NCBI GenBank assembly: GCA_964615935.1 | Contig: CAZTTG010000009.1 | Location: forward strand, 1 to 64,000 | From: CAZTTG01 sp964615935 | GTDB lineage: Bacteria > Planctomycetota > UBA1135 > GCA-002686595 | Reading direction: 5' to 3' | Length of the DNA: 64,000 bases | Part shown: piece by piece, positions 22,801 to 30,543 of the stretch | How positions within the stretch are numbered: the first letter of the stretch is position 1 | Layout: each line of letters opens with the position of its first letter | Program-made: the position numbers and the translations under genes | The notes under the pieces: generated by a model | What the model saw: the letters and a program-made list of their open reading frames with translations, nothing else | What the model was told of the DNA's origin: nothing | The model's database searches: none

Positions 22801-24902
22801 AGGACGGGCGGCTCGTCCTGCCCGACGGCATGAGCTACCGGCTGCTGGTGCTGCCGGCGGTGGAGACCATGACGCCCGAGCTCCTGCGCAGGGTGATGGA
22901 GCTGGTCGAGGCGGGCGCGACCGTCGTCGGACCCAGGCCGGTCCGATCGCCGAGCCTCGAGGGCCACCCGCGCTGCGACGAGGAGGTGCGCGCGCTGGCG
23001 CGGGAGCTCTTCGGCCCGGGCGAGCTGCCCGAGACGCTGGAGATGCGCCCGCTGGGCGAGGGCACGGTGGTGGCCTGGAGAGCCTTCGACAAGCGCCTGG
23101 ACCTCATTCTGCCGGCCGGCGAGCTCCTGCGCGAGGCCCGCTGGATCTGGAGCGCCGCGGGGCGGGGGGCCATGCGCGCCCCGCCCGGGAAGACCCGCTT
23201 CCGCCGCGCCTTCGAGCTCTCGGACCCGCAATCGATCGAGTCCGCGCGCCTCGTGATGACCGCCGACAACGCCTTCGAGTGCTGGCTGAATGGGGAGCGG
23301 GTGGGCGAGGGCCGCGACCACCAGCGCCTCTTTGAGCTCGACGTCTCCGGCGCCCTCCGCAGCGGCTCGAACCTCCTGGCGGTGGAGGTCGACAACTGGA
23401 CCGAGAGCCCCAACCCCGCGGCGCTGATCGGGGCGCTGCAGGTCGAGCACGGGGGCGGCGAGAGCCTCACCCTCATCACCGACGAGGGCTGGGAGTTCGA
23501 GGAGTCGAGCGCCGAGGACTGGACGACTAACGCCGCCGCGGGCGCCTGGTCCGCGGCCAGCCCGCTGGGCGCGCTGGGGATGGCGCCGTGGGGCGAGCCG
23601 CGGGAGATGTCCTACGATCCGCAGATGTACGCCGAGGAGGAGCCCGTCGCCAGGGTGATGGAGGCGCTGGGCGTGCCGATGGACTTCGACTACCGGACGC
23701 CGAGCGGCGAGCGGAGCCTGCGCTTCATCCACCGCCGGGCGGGGAAGACCGACATCTACTTCGTGGCGAACAGGCTCCCACGGCCGGAGCGGGCCCTGTG
23801 CCGCTTCCGCGTGTCGGGGATGCAGCCGGAGCTGTGGTGGCCGGACACCGGCCGCGTCGTGCTCGACGGCTTCGAGGTCGAGCTCGACGGCGCGACCCTG
23901 GTCCCGAACTCCATAGGCCCCCCCGAGTCGGGCTTCGTCGTCATACGCCCNNNNNNNNNNGGTTGGGGGGGGGGGGGGTGGCCGGGGTGGTTGGGGGGGC
24001 CGCACCGGGGGGGGGGGGCGGGGGGGGCGGGGGGCCAGTCGTGCGACGGCTCGACCCTGGTCCCGATCTCCTTCGGCCCCGCCGATTCGGTCTTCGTCGT
24101 CTTCCGCGAGCCCTCGGCGCCGGCCTCCCGGCGGGTCGTCTCGGCGAGGCGCGGCGGGCGGGAGCTGCTCGGGACCGGCTGGGGATCGCCGATGGCCGTG
24201 GACCCCCCCGGCATCCAGCTTTGGCGCGCGCCGGGGGGCGCGCTCGAGGCCTGCATCGGCGAGGCGGGGACCTACTTCCTGGAGTTCGCCGACGGGGGAG
24301 CGCGCGAGGTCATGATCGAGTTGGTCCCGGCTCCGTTGGAGGTCGCCGGTCCCTGGGAGCTGCGCTTCGCGGCCGGCGGCGGGGCTCCGGAGCGGATCGA
24401 GCTGGAGGAGCTGGTCTCCTGGTCCGAGCACGGGGACGAGGGCGTGCGGCACTTCTCCGGCGCGGCGACCTACTCCGCGGTCCTCGACGTGCCGGCGGAG
24501 GCGATCGCCCCCGATCGCCGCTTCCACCTGGACCTCGGCGACGTGCAGGTGGCCGCCGAGGTGCGGCTCAACGGGATCGAGCTGGGCATCCTGTGGAAGC
24601 CTCCCTATCGCGTCGAGGTCACCGAGGTGCTGCGCGCCGGCGAGAACCGGCTCGAGGTGGAGGTCGTGAACCTGTGGATCAACCGGATGATCGGCGACCA
24701 GCGCCTGCCCGAGGACAGCGATCGCGATCCGGCGGGCTGGCTGAGGTCGTGGCCGGAGTGGCTGGAGCGCGGCGAGCCCAGCCCCGCCGGCCGCACGAGC
24801 TTCACCTCCTGGCGGCTGTGGAAGGGGGACGAGCCGCTCGTCGAGTCGGGGCTGCTCGGGCCCGTCCGTATCATCCCCTCGCTGCGGCGGAGCCTCGACT
24901 GA
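19842..24902 (+). CDS. Secreted BNR-propeller / GH106 alpha-L-rhamnosidase fusion (contains assembly gap)
   Basis: About 1,686 codons including 10 Ns. A signal peptide (1-24) is followed by a BNR-type beta-propeller (about 30-435; SRDGGSSWE, SDDGGESFD Asp-boxes), as in sialidase-like or BNR_4 proteins. From about 446 (EARPWVYWFWVNGNITREG) the protein is a GH106 alpha-L-rhamnosidase: DLEAMAGVGIGGVLIMEVDI, HIDSWEVGSQNWTPRF and IEAYHTCPTNDMAYAG carry the catalytic region, then beta domains follow. The join is in frame with no second signal peptide. AGGAGAGGAG precedes the ATG. At 23951-23960 the sequence is unknown and its flanks repeat each other (LDGATLVPNSIGP before, CDGSTLVPISFGP after) with a poly-G stretch, so about 40 codons there are probably artefact. 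It should release rhamnose from pectin-like or algal glycans outside the cytoplasm. Confidence 0.85.
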   Translation: MTASILLARLVGLALALPVAPVFAGGEPPPVEVLWRETLSTRGSTRGTAYGMSAKIITSRGRIFAAWLDHVADARIATCDLGEGTWSEPLLLGRGVDNHSGPALTMDSGGYLYAIFGPHGRDPFQLRRSLRPRDASEWSPAEPVGARATYPSLACGPDDALHLTYRGNPMPARLMYQRRPAGGSWSEPRELVSADVPSGYTQYGNPLAVGADGTLHLAFHVYDMHPAAGKAAGYLRSRDGGSSWETAEGLAVELPADPSTPCFIEQGKDLDVRAGSLALDPRGRPHVIVLHRGAQPQDARLWRHDGSAWRSTELLPFVRAAMPEREIGDGASLSFDARGRLYVALAVQTPPGGWGHPSGEVVLLCSDDGGESFDLLPISPPDPELPAWLPSIERPHGPDPLEGVPSLLYTHGGPGEGVTGGEATEIVFVRLGEDLEAGFRSPPAEARPWVYWFWVNGNITREGITADLEAMAGVGIGGVLIMEVDIRTPAGPAPFGGGAWRELFRHVCAEADRLGLEVVMNNDAGWCGSGGPWIPPELSMQKVVWTETACTGPSRFEGELPRPEAVRDHYRDIAVLAFPTPAGDARITNLAVKAGFHAGMPSLAVPTGWPEDPEGEAIPRAGLLDLTDGMDEGGRLSWEVPEGEWTLLRFGHTSTGRTNHPAPAAGRGLECDKLSAEAAEAHFDGLMGKLVDDVGPLTGEALVGTHIDSWEVGSQNWTPRFREEFLRLRGYDPLPFLPVLTGRIVDRREVSERFLWDLRQTVSELLLENYAGRIRELAHEEGLRLSIEAYHTCPTNDMAYAGRADEPMGEFWSWWWPTAGYEMSFSCTEMASAAHVYGRRIVGAEAFTATDAERWQSHPGSIKALGDWAFCEGINRFVFHRFALQPWPDRPPGMSMGPWGLHYERTQTWWDSSVAWHEYLARCQFLLRQGLFVADVCYLGPEGAPQSIAFQDRFLATPGDVYVPRERGGYNFDACPPEALLTRMSVEDGRLVLPDGMSYRLLVLPAVETMTPELLRRVMELVEAGATVVGPRPVRSPSLEGHPRCDEEVRALARELFGPGELPETLEMRPLGEGTVVAWRAFDKRLDLILPAGELLREARWIWSAAGRGAMRAPPGKTRFRRAFELSDPQSIESARLVMTADNAFECWLNGERVGEGRDHQRLFELDVSGALRSGSNLLAVEVDNWTESPNPAALIGALQVEHGGGESLTLITDEGWEFEESSAEDWTTNAAAGAWSAASPLGALGMAPWGEPREMSYDPQMYAEEEPVARVMEALGVPMDFDYRTPSGERSLRFIHRRAGKTDIYFVANRLPRPERALCRFRVSGMQPELWWPDTGRVVLDGFEVELDGATLVPNSIGPPESGFVVIRXXXXGWGGGGWPGWLGGPHRGGGAGGAGGQSCDGSTLVPISFGPADSVFVVFREPSAPASRRVVSARRGGRELLGTGWGSPMAVDPPGIQLWRAPGGALEACIGEAGTYFLEFADGGAREVMIELVPAPLEVAGPWELRFAAGGGAPERIELEELVSWSEHGDEGVRHFSGAATYSAVLDVPAEAIAPDRRFHLDLGDVQVAAEVRLNGIELGILWKPPYRVEVTEVLRAGENRLEVEVVNLWINRMIGDQRLPEDSDRDPAGWLRSWPEWLERGEPSPAGRTSFTSWRLWKGDEPLVESGLLGPVRIIPSLRRSLD
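23951..24043. other. Assembly gap (10 Ns) and poly-G low-quality sequence
   Basis: Ten Ns at 23951-23960 are followed by about 80 bases made almost only of G. The roughly 65 bases before the gap (from about 23885) recur with scattered differences right after the G stretch (from about 24045). This looks like one locus sequenced from two sides, with the overlap not merged, rather than a real repeat. Confidence 0.85.
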
Positions 24903-24936
24903 TGCGCGGCGTGGGGAGCTCGTCGGAGGGAGCACC

Positions 24937-26103
24937 GTGAAGAGAGAGACCCTGAGCTCGCGCGAGCGCCTGCTGCGGGCGCTCGACCACGAGAAGCCCG
25001 ATCGGATCCCCATCGACCTGGGCGGGAACCAGACCGGGATCCACCGCTTCGCCTACCGGGCGCTCCTCGACCACCTCGGGCTGGAGGAGGAGATCGAGGT
25101 CATGGACGCGGTCCAGCAGCTCGCCCGCCCCAGCGAGGCGGTGCTGGAGCGCCTGCGCGTGGACACCCGCTACATCGCCGCCGGCGCGGCCTCGAACTTC
25201 ACCGGGGGCATCGTGACCGCCGAGCGCGACGGCCGGCTGTGGCACGACCTGACCGACGAGTTCGGCGTCACCTGGTCGATGCCCGACGACGCGCCGTACT
25301 ACATGGACATCTCCCACCACCCCCTGGCGGAAGCGGAGATCGGGGACATCGACGACCATCCCTTCCCGAGGGGGGACGATCCGGGCCGCTTCGAGGGGCT
25401 GCGCGAGCGGGCCCTGGAAATCCGCGAGCAGACCCCCTACGCGGTGGTCGGCGGCATCTCCGGCGTGGTGTACGAGATCTGCTGGTACCTGCGCGGCCTG
25501 GAGCAGTGGCTGTGCGACACCATCGAGCGCCCCGACTTCTGCGCGCGGCTCCTGGACCGGACCCTGCGCTTTTGGCTCGACTGGTTCCGCCTCTTCCTCG
25601 ACGAGGTCGGCGACCTGGTCGACGTCATCATGATCGGCGACGACCTCGCCGGTCAGCGTGGCCCGCTCTTCCGGCTCGACTTCTACCGAAAGGTGGTCCA
25701 GCCGCGCCACGCGGAGCTGGTGGCAGCCGTCCGCTCCCGGACGCGAGCCCGGATCTGGTACCACACCTGCGGGGCCTGCTCCCGGCTCATCCCCGACCTG
25801 CTCAGGAATGGCATCCAGGTCCTGAACCCGGTGCAGATCGGCGCCGAGGACATGGACCCCGCCGCGCTCAAACGGCGCTGGGGGAAGGAGCTGGCCTTCT
25901 GGGGCGGGGCGATCGACTCCCAGCACGCGCTGCCCTCGGGCTCGCCGGGGGAGGTCCGCGAGGAGGTGCGGCGCAACCTCGAGATCTGGAAGCCGGGCGG
26001 CGGCTACGTCTTCAACAACGTGCACAACATCCAGGCCGGAGTGCCGCCGGAGAACGTCGTGGCCATGTACGACGCGGCCTGGGACTTCGGCTTCTACGGC
26101 TGA
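24937..26103 (+). CDS. Uroporphyrinogen-decarboxylase-like protein (methyltransferase-type)
   Basis: A 388-residue cytoplasmic URO-D superfamily protein. The start SSRERLLRALDHEKPDRIPI is typical of the non-HemE branch common in PVC-group bacteria and anaerobes. IWYHTCGACSRLIPDL holds the His and Cys that bind zinc in MtaA-like methyltransferases, and the C-terminal 'VFNNVHNIQAGVPPENV' is also a branch signature. It lies 34 bp after the BNR-GH106 gene, mirroring the GH20/URO-D pair at 14072-17094, so a shared function with glycan breakdown is likely. Possible roles are methyl transfer from a methoxylated sugar or aromatic, or an uncharacterised decarboxylation. Heme synthesis is unlikely. Confidence 0.87.
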   Translation: MKRETLSSRERLLRALDHEKPDRIPIDLGGNQTGIHRFAYRALLDHLGLEEEIEVMDAVQQLARPSEAVLERLRVDTRYIAAGAASNFTGGIVTAERDGRLWHDLTDEFGVTWSMPDDAPYYMDISHHPLAEAEIGDIDDHPFPRGDDPGRFEGLRERALEIREQTPYAVVGGISGVVYEICWYLRGLEQWLCDTIERPDFCARLLDRTLRFWLDWFRLFLDEVGDLVDVIMIGDDLAGQRGPLFRLDFYRKVVQPRHAELVAAVRSRTRARIWYHTCGACSRLIPDLLRNGIQVLNPVQIGAEDMDPAALKRRWGKELAFWGGAIDSQHALPSGSPGEVREEVRRNLEIWKPGGGYVFNNVHNIQAGVPPENVVAMYDAAWDFGFYG

Positions 26104-26420
26104 GGGAGGGGGGGGCGCGCCCGCCACCATCGCCCCCCTGGCGCGGCCGGGGGCCCTCCGATGCGACCCTCGCGCTGGTGCAGTGGTGAAACGGGGGAGG
26201 GGAGGCGCTCGAAGCGGAGATGTCGCGCGTCGAGCCTCTCATGAGTTTCTCATGAGAACGCAAATTGAATGTAAAGAAGGGCCGAAACCAATTCGGCACG
26301 CGGGGTTACTGTGGAAATGGCGGAGGGCCAGGGTGCCCCGAACCCGGCCCGCCGAGATACGGCACAGCCAGGTCTCGCGACGTCAGCGTCATCCACCCCC
26401 TCACTCGGAGGTCGCCCCCC
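26104..26420 (+). other. Upstream region of the CotH/VTC operon
   Basis: 317 bp with no gene. It is partly AT-richer than its surroundings (about 26236-26310) and contains two CTCATGAG palindromes one helical turn apart, then an AT-rich segment that could hold the promoter. GGAGGT lies 8 bases before the CotH start. Confidence 0.5.
26236..26258. promoter_or_regulatory. Paired CTCATGAG palindromes, candidate operator
   Basis: CTCATGAG occurs at 26238-26245 and again at 26249-26256, 11 bp apart; the second extends to the perfect 12-bp palindrome TTCTCATGAGAA. Two identical palindromes on the same helix face upstream of an operon suggest a dimeric regulator site. No regulator gene is adjacent. 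Confidence 0.4.
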
Positions 26421-28901
26421 ATGCTTCGCAAACTCCTCATCGCCGCGGTCGCGGTCCTCGCCTCGGCGGCACAGGCCCAGGACCTGTACGACACCACGGT
26501 GCTCCGCTCGCTCAACTTCACCTTCCACGACGCGAACTGGTGGGACAAGCTCAGGCAGAACTACTCGTCGCAGACAAACATCCTGGCGGACCTCGAGGTG
26601 GAGGGCGTCATCTACCCGAGCGTCGGGGTGCGCATTCGGGGGAACACCTCGTACATGGCGCTTCCTCCGGGTTCCCAAAAGGTGTCGCTGAACGTCGAGA
26701 TGGACTTCGTCGATCCCTATCAGACGCTGATGGGGTACAACACCCTGAACCTCAACAACTCCTTCGTCGATCCGACGTTCTGCCGGGAAGTCGCCTACAG
26801 CAACTTCCTGGCGCGCTACATCCCCCACGGCCGCGGGAACCACGTGGTCGTCACGCTCAACGGCGGGAACTGGGGCGTGTACGCCAACATTCAGCAGTGG
26901 AACAAGGACGTGCTGCGCGAGTGGTTCGCCGATGAGGACGGCCTGCGCATCAAGTGCCCGAACAACCCCCAGGGGCCGGGCCTGCGCTACTTCGGCTCGA
27001 GCACCTCGCTGTACACGCCCCACTACGAGATCAAGGACGACGGCGGGCTGGCCAACCCGTGGGGAAAGCTGATCGATGTGTGCTGGGCGGTCACCAACGA
27101 GCCCCTCTCGACCTGGGAGAACATCGACGACGTCTTCGCCATCGATCCCTCCATCTGGTCGGTCGCGCTGGAAAACCTCTTCACCGACGACGACAGCTAC
27201 ATCAACAAGGGCTCCGACTTCGTGCTGTACCGCGATCCCGCCGACGGGCGCATGCACCTGCAGCAGACCGACGGGAACGAGTCCTTCCACGCCCCGACCT
27301 GGTCGCCCACGTACAACTTCGGCTCGAGCAGCAAGCCGGTGCTCAGCCACGTCCTGGCCGTGCCCGAGCTGCGCCAGCGCTACATGGCGCACCTGCGGGA
27401 GGCCCTGACCGAGTTCAACTGGACGCTGCTCGACGCCGAGCTCACCGCTTATCGCAACCTGATCGACGCGGCGGTCCAGGCCGACCCGAAGAAGCTGTAC
27501 ACCTATTCGATGTTCCTGACCAACTTCAACTCCACGGTGAACCTGGGCGGCGGCGGGCCCGGTGGCGGCTCGGTGGTCGGTCTGAGGGAGTTCGTCCAGC
27601 AGCGGGAGCAGCTGTTGAACGCCAACTCGGAGGTCTCGTCGCCGGCGCCGATCATCACCAACGTGATGCACGATCCCGCGAACCCGTACGCTACGGATGA
27701 GGTGTGGGTCACCGCCGCGGTGGACGGGAACGGGTACTCGGTGGCAAAGGTGGAGCTCTTCTACAAGGAGGCGCCCGGCACCTTCTCGCGCACGGACATG
27801 CGCGACGACGGCCTCTCGCACGACGGCGCGGCCGGGGACGGCGTCTACGGCGGGATGATCCCCATCACGGCCAGCGCGGGGCAGACGGTGAAGTACTACG
27901 TCGCCGCGACCTCCGGCAACTCCTACGCCTCGTTGAGCTTCGCGCCGATCCTCCCCGAGCTGGGTGCCCTCGAGGTCAACTATGCCTTCGGCTGGAGCGG
28001 AGTGCGCATCTCGGAGTACATGTACAAGGGAGCCGACGGGGAGTTCTTCGAGCTCACCAACACGACCGCCAGCCCGATCGATCTCACCGGCTGGAGCATG
28101 GACGACGACAGCGCCATCGCGGGCACCTTCGATCTCTCGCCGGCGGGGATCCTGGCCCCGGGCGAGTCCGTGGTGGTCACCGAGGGCGATCCGGGGCTCT
28201 TCGCCGCGGCCTGGGGCCTGAGCGGGGTGACGGTTCTGGGGCCGAACACCACGGCCAACCTCGGCCGGAACGACGAGATCAACATCTACAACCTGACCGG
28301 GGAGCTCATCGATCGCCTGAGCTATGGCGACGAGAGCTTCCCGGGGTCGATCCGTACCAACGGCGAGAGCGGCCAGACGTGCCACGAGGCGCTGGGCATC
28401 AATGACCCCTTCTTCTGGGTCCTCTCCCAGGTGGGAGATGCGTGGGGATCGGTGGCCTCGACCGGCGGCGACGTCGGCACGCCGGGCTCCTACACCACCG
28501 TGCCCTGCAGCGGCCCGCTGGGCACCAACTACTGCACCGCCCTCCCGAACCAGTCGGGCACGATCGCGAGCATCTCCGCCACCGGGAGCGCGCAGGCTTC
28601 GACCGAGAACCTCACCTTCCACGTCGAGGACGCGAACCCCAGCACGCCGGGCATCTTCTTCCTGGGCTACGCCCCGACGCAGGTGCCGCTCAGCTTCGGC
28701 AACCTCTGCGTCACCGGAGGCATCGCTCGGATGCGGCCGCCCCTGGTGACCGACGGCACGGGCAGCGCTTCCCGCCCGGTCGACTTCAACGAGCCGTACT
28801 CGGCCCACATCACGGCCGGGGCCACGCTCTACTTCCAGTTCTGGTACCGAGACCAGGGCGGATCGAACCTGTCCGACGGCCTGACGATCGATTTCTACTA
28901 G
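26421..28901 (+). CDS. Secreted CotH-kinase family protein with lamin-tail and C-terminal module
   Basis: An 826-residue exported protein. Signal peptide 1-20 (ending AAQAQD). The CotH kinase domain (about 25-420) has RIRGNTSYM (about 70), LNLNNSFVDPTFCREVAY and LQQTDGNESF (about 279). CotH proteins are atypical kinases known from Bacillus spore coat, where CotH phosphorylates coat proteins outside the cytoplasm. A beta domain (about 430-515) follows, then a lamin-tail domain (about 527-650; VRISEYMYKGADGEFFELTN). The final 130 residues (NYCTALPNQSG to FQFWYRDQGG) are a divergent copy of the C-terminal module shared by five proteins here. ATG at 26421 with GGAGGT before it. It is the first gene of the CotH/VTC/DUF4956/HlyD/CotH group and precedes the VTC gene by 129 bp. 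Confidence 0.88.
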   Translation: MLRKLLIAAVAVLASAAQAQDLYDTTVLRSLNFTFHDANWWDKLRQNYSSQTNILADLEVEGVIYPSVGVRIRGNTSYMALPPGSQKVSLNVEMDFVDPYQTLMGYNTLNLNNSFVDPTFCREVAYSNFLARYIPHGRGNHVVVTLNGGNWGVYANIQQWNKDVLREWFADEDGLRIKCPNNPQGPGLRYFGSSTSLYTPHYEIKDDGGLANPWGKLIDVCWAVTNEPLSTWENIDDVFAIDPSIWSVALENLFTDDDSYINKGSDFVLYRDPADGRMHLQQTDGNESFHAPTWSPTYNFGSSSKPVLSHVLAVPELRQRYMAHLREALTEFNWTLLDAELTAYRNLIDAAVQADPKKLYTYSMFLTNFNSTVNLGGGGPGGGSVVGLREFVQQREQLLNANSEVSSPAPIITNVMHDPANPYATDEVWVTAAVDGNGYSVAKVELFYKEAPGTFSRTDMRDDGLSHDGAAGDGVYGGMIPITASAGQTVKYYVAATSGNSYASLSFAPILPELGALEVNYAFGWSGVRISEYMYKGADGEFFELTNTTASPIDLTGWSMDDDSAIAGTFDLSPAGILAPGESVVVTEGDPGLFAAAWGLSGVTVLGPNTTANLGRNDEINIYNLTGELIDRLSYGDESFPGSIRTNGESGQTCHEALGINDPFFWVLSQVGDAWGSVASTGGDVGTPGSYTTVPCSGPLGTNYCTALPNQSGTIASISATGSAQASTENLTFHVEDANPSTPGIFFLGYAPTQVPLSFGNLCVTGGIARMRPPLVTDGTGSASRPVDFNEPYSAHITAGATLYFQFWYRDQGGSNLSDGLTIDFY

Positions 28902-29030
28902 CCGACGATTGTTGGCCCGAGCTCATTCTCCTCTCACCTGCCTTCCGGCTTAGTGTGATGGAGTGCCAGCCCGACCCCGGAGCCACTCCCTTCCCTTCCC
29001 AACGAGGCTCTCTACATACGCGCTCCCCCC

Positions 29031-29828
29031 ATGAGCTACTTCTCGAGGTTCCGCCGCTCTAGAGATTCGATGTGGGATCCGTCCTGCTCCCCTGGGGGGG
29101 GGGCTGCTTCCCGCTACGAGTGCAAGTACCTGATTGGCGAGAGGCGACTGTCTGACCTGAGGGAGTTCATCCGGCCCTTCGTCCGCCCCGACGAGCACGC
29201 GCCGACCCGGGGAGACCCGCGCTATCCCATCTGCAGCCTGTACCTGGACTCGAGCAGCCTGGCCCTCTACCGCCAGACAGAGGAGGGCAACAAGAACCGC
29301 TTCAAGTTGCGGATCCGCTCCTACGCCGACCGAGAGGAGGATCCCGTATGGCTGGAGATCAAGCGCCGCGTGAACGGAGTGATCTGCAAGCGGCGTACCC
29401 GAGTAGAGCGCGCCGCGGTCCGCCGCTGGCTCCGAGATGGCTGCAGCGGCCCGTCCCCTCCCGGGGGGCTCACCGCGACCGAGTTCGCGCGACTGTCGCG
29501 CGACATCGGCGCGCTTCCTCGCCTGCGCGTGCGCTATCAGCGCGAGGCGTACCAATCGGCCGGTGGCGACCCGGTCCGCCTGACCTTCGACACCGAGGTG
29601 GCCTACTCGCCTTCGCCCGGCGCCGCTCTCGAATACGGAAGCGGGATCTGGGCCGACACGCCTGTCGGCAGCGTCATCCTCGAGGTCAAGTTCACCGACC
29701 ACTTCCCCTCCTGGGTCCACAGCCTGATCGAGACCTTCGAGCTCGATCGGCAGTCGGTACCCAAGTACTGCCTCTCGGTCGGCGACCATCTGCGTCGCAG
29801 CAGTGCTCGATCGGCCCTCGGCTTCTGA
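29031..29828 (+). CDS. VTC-domain polyphosphate polymerase-like protein
   Basis: A 265-residue cytoplasmic protein formed almost wholly by a VTC domain, the catalytic tunnel domain of eukaryotic Vtc4 that makes polyphosphate from ATP. The basic and acidic residues of the tunnel are in place: YECKYLIG (about 30), RFKLRIRSY (about 90), WLEIKRRVNG with KRRTR, VRYQREAY, ILEVKFTD and SVPKYCLS at the end. No SPX or membrane part is attached. The next gene, a DUF4956 membrane protein, starts 18 bp later and could provide the membrane anchor. VTC, DUF4956 and CotH genes are, as I recall, often neighbours in bacteria, but their joint function is not established. Activity is inferred from retained residues. 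Confidence 0.87.
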   Translation: MSYFSRFRRSRDSMWDPSCSPGGGAASRYECKYLIGERRLSDLREFIRPFVRPDEHAPTRGDPRYPICSLYLDSSSLALYRQTEEGNKNRFKLRIRSYADREEDPVWLEIKRRVNGVICKRRTRVERAAVRRWLRDGCSGPSPPGGLTATEFARLSRDIGALPRLRVRYQREAYQSAGGDPVRLTFDTEVAYSPSPGAALEYGSGIWADTPVGSVILEVKFTDHFPSWVHSLIETFELDRQSVPKYCLSVGDHLRRSSARSALGF

Positions 29829-29846
29829 ACTCCCAAGGCAACGCTG

Positions 29847-30542
29847 GTGAACTTCTTCGATCGACTCTTGGAAGGAGCGCGAACCTGGCCTGGCGAGGAG
29901 AGCCTGATGGCGGGCCTGCTGGCCGTACTGCTGGCATTCGTCCTGGGGCAGCTCAGCGCCTGGGTCTACTGCCGCACCCATGGGGGATTGTCCTACTCGC
30001 GCAGCTTCACCCAGTCCCTGGTGCTGATTGCCATGGTGGTGGCCCTGGTGATCCATGTCATCGGCAACAACATCGTCACCGCGGTGGGTCTCATCGGAGC
30101 CCTGGCCGTCATCCGCTTCCGCAACGTCCTGAAGGACACGCGTGACACGGTGTTCGTGCTGTTCTCCCTGGCCCTCGGCATGGCCGTGGGCTCGGGCCGC
30201 TACCACATGGCGGCGGTGGGGGTCCCGATCCTGCTGGCCGTGACGATCCTCTTGTACCTGACCGACTTCGGGAGCCGCGGGCGCTTCGACGGGCACCTGA
30301 GCTACTCCCTCGACCCGGCCGCGGCGAGCGGGGACGAGCTGGCGGACCTCCTGCGCGCCTTCTGCCGCCGGCTGCGCCGGCTCTCGGCCCACCACGCCGG
30401 GCCGGGTGCCCCCTCCGAGTACGTGGTCGAGGTCCGCCTGCGGGATCCCGGCCGGGCGCGGGAGCTGACCGAGGAGCTGGAGCGGCTGCCAGGAGTGCGG
30501 AACGCGGCGCTGGTGTTGCGCGACGAGCTGATGGAGGTGTGA
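29847..30542 (+). CDS. DUF4956 integral membrane protein
   Basis: A 231-residue inner-membrane protein. Five hydrophobic segments lie at about residues 20-42, 56-74, 77-92, 103-118 and 124-142; GLIGALAVIRFRNVLKDTRD is the family's signature loop. A soluble C-terminal domain of about 80 residues follows (VVEVRLRDPGRARELTEELE), resembling an ACT-like or ferredoxin-like fold. The family has no known biochemical role; its repeated linkage to VTC polymerase domains suggests that it anchors or couples polyphosphate synthesis to the membrane (inference). It ends one base before the GTG of the HlyD-type gene and is certainly co-transcribed with it. Confidence 0.87.
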   Translation: MNFFDRLLEGARTWPGEESLMAGLLAVLLAFVLGQLSAWVYCRTHGGLSYSRSFTQSLVLIAMVVALVIHVIGNNIVTAVGLIGALAVIRFRNVLKDTRDTVFVLFSLALGMAVGSGRYHMAAVGVPILLAVTILLYLTDFGSRGRFDGHLSYSLDPAAASGDELADLLRAFCRRLRRLSAHHAGPGAPSEYVVEVRLRDPGRARELTEELERLPGVRNAALVLRDELMEV

Positions 30543-30543
30543 G

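Noticed and set aside
23961..24043. G-rich tract as a possible quadruplex or repeat element
   Set aside because: It is next to Ns and between two copies of one segment, so a sequencing or assembly artefact is far more likely.
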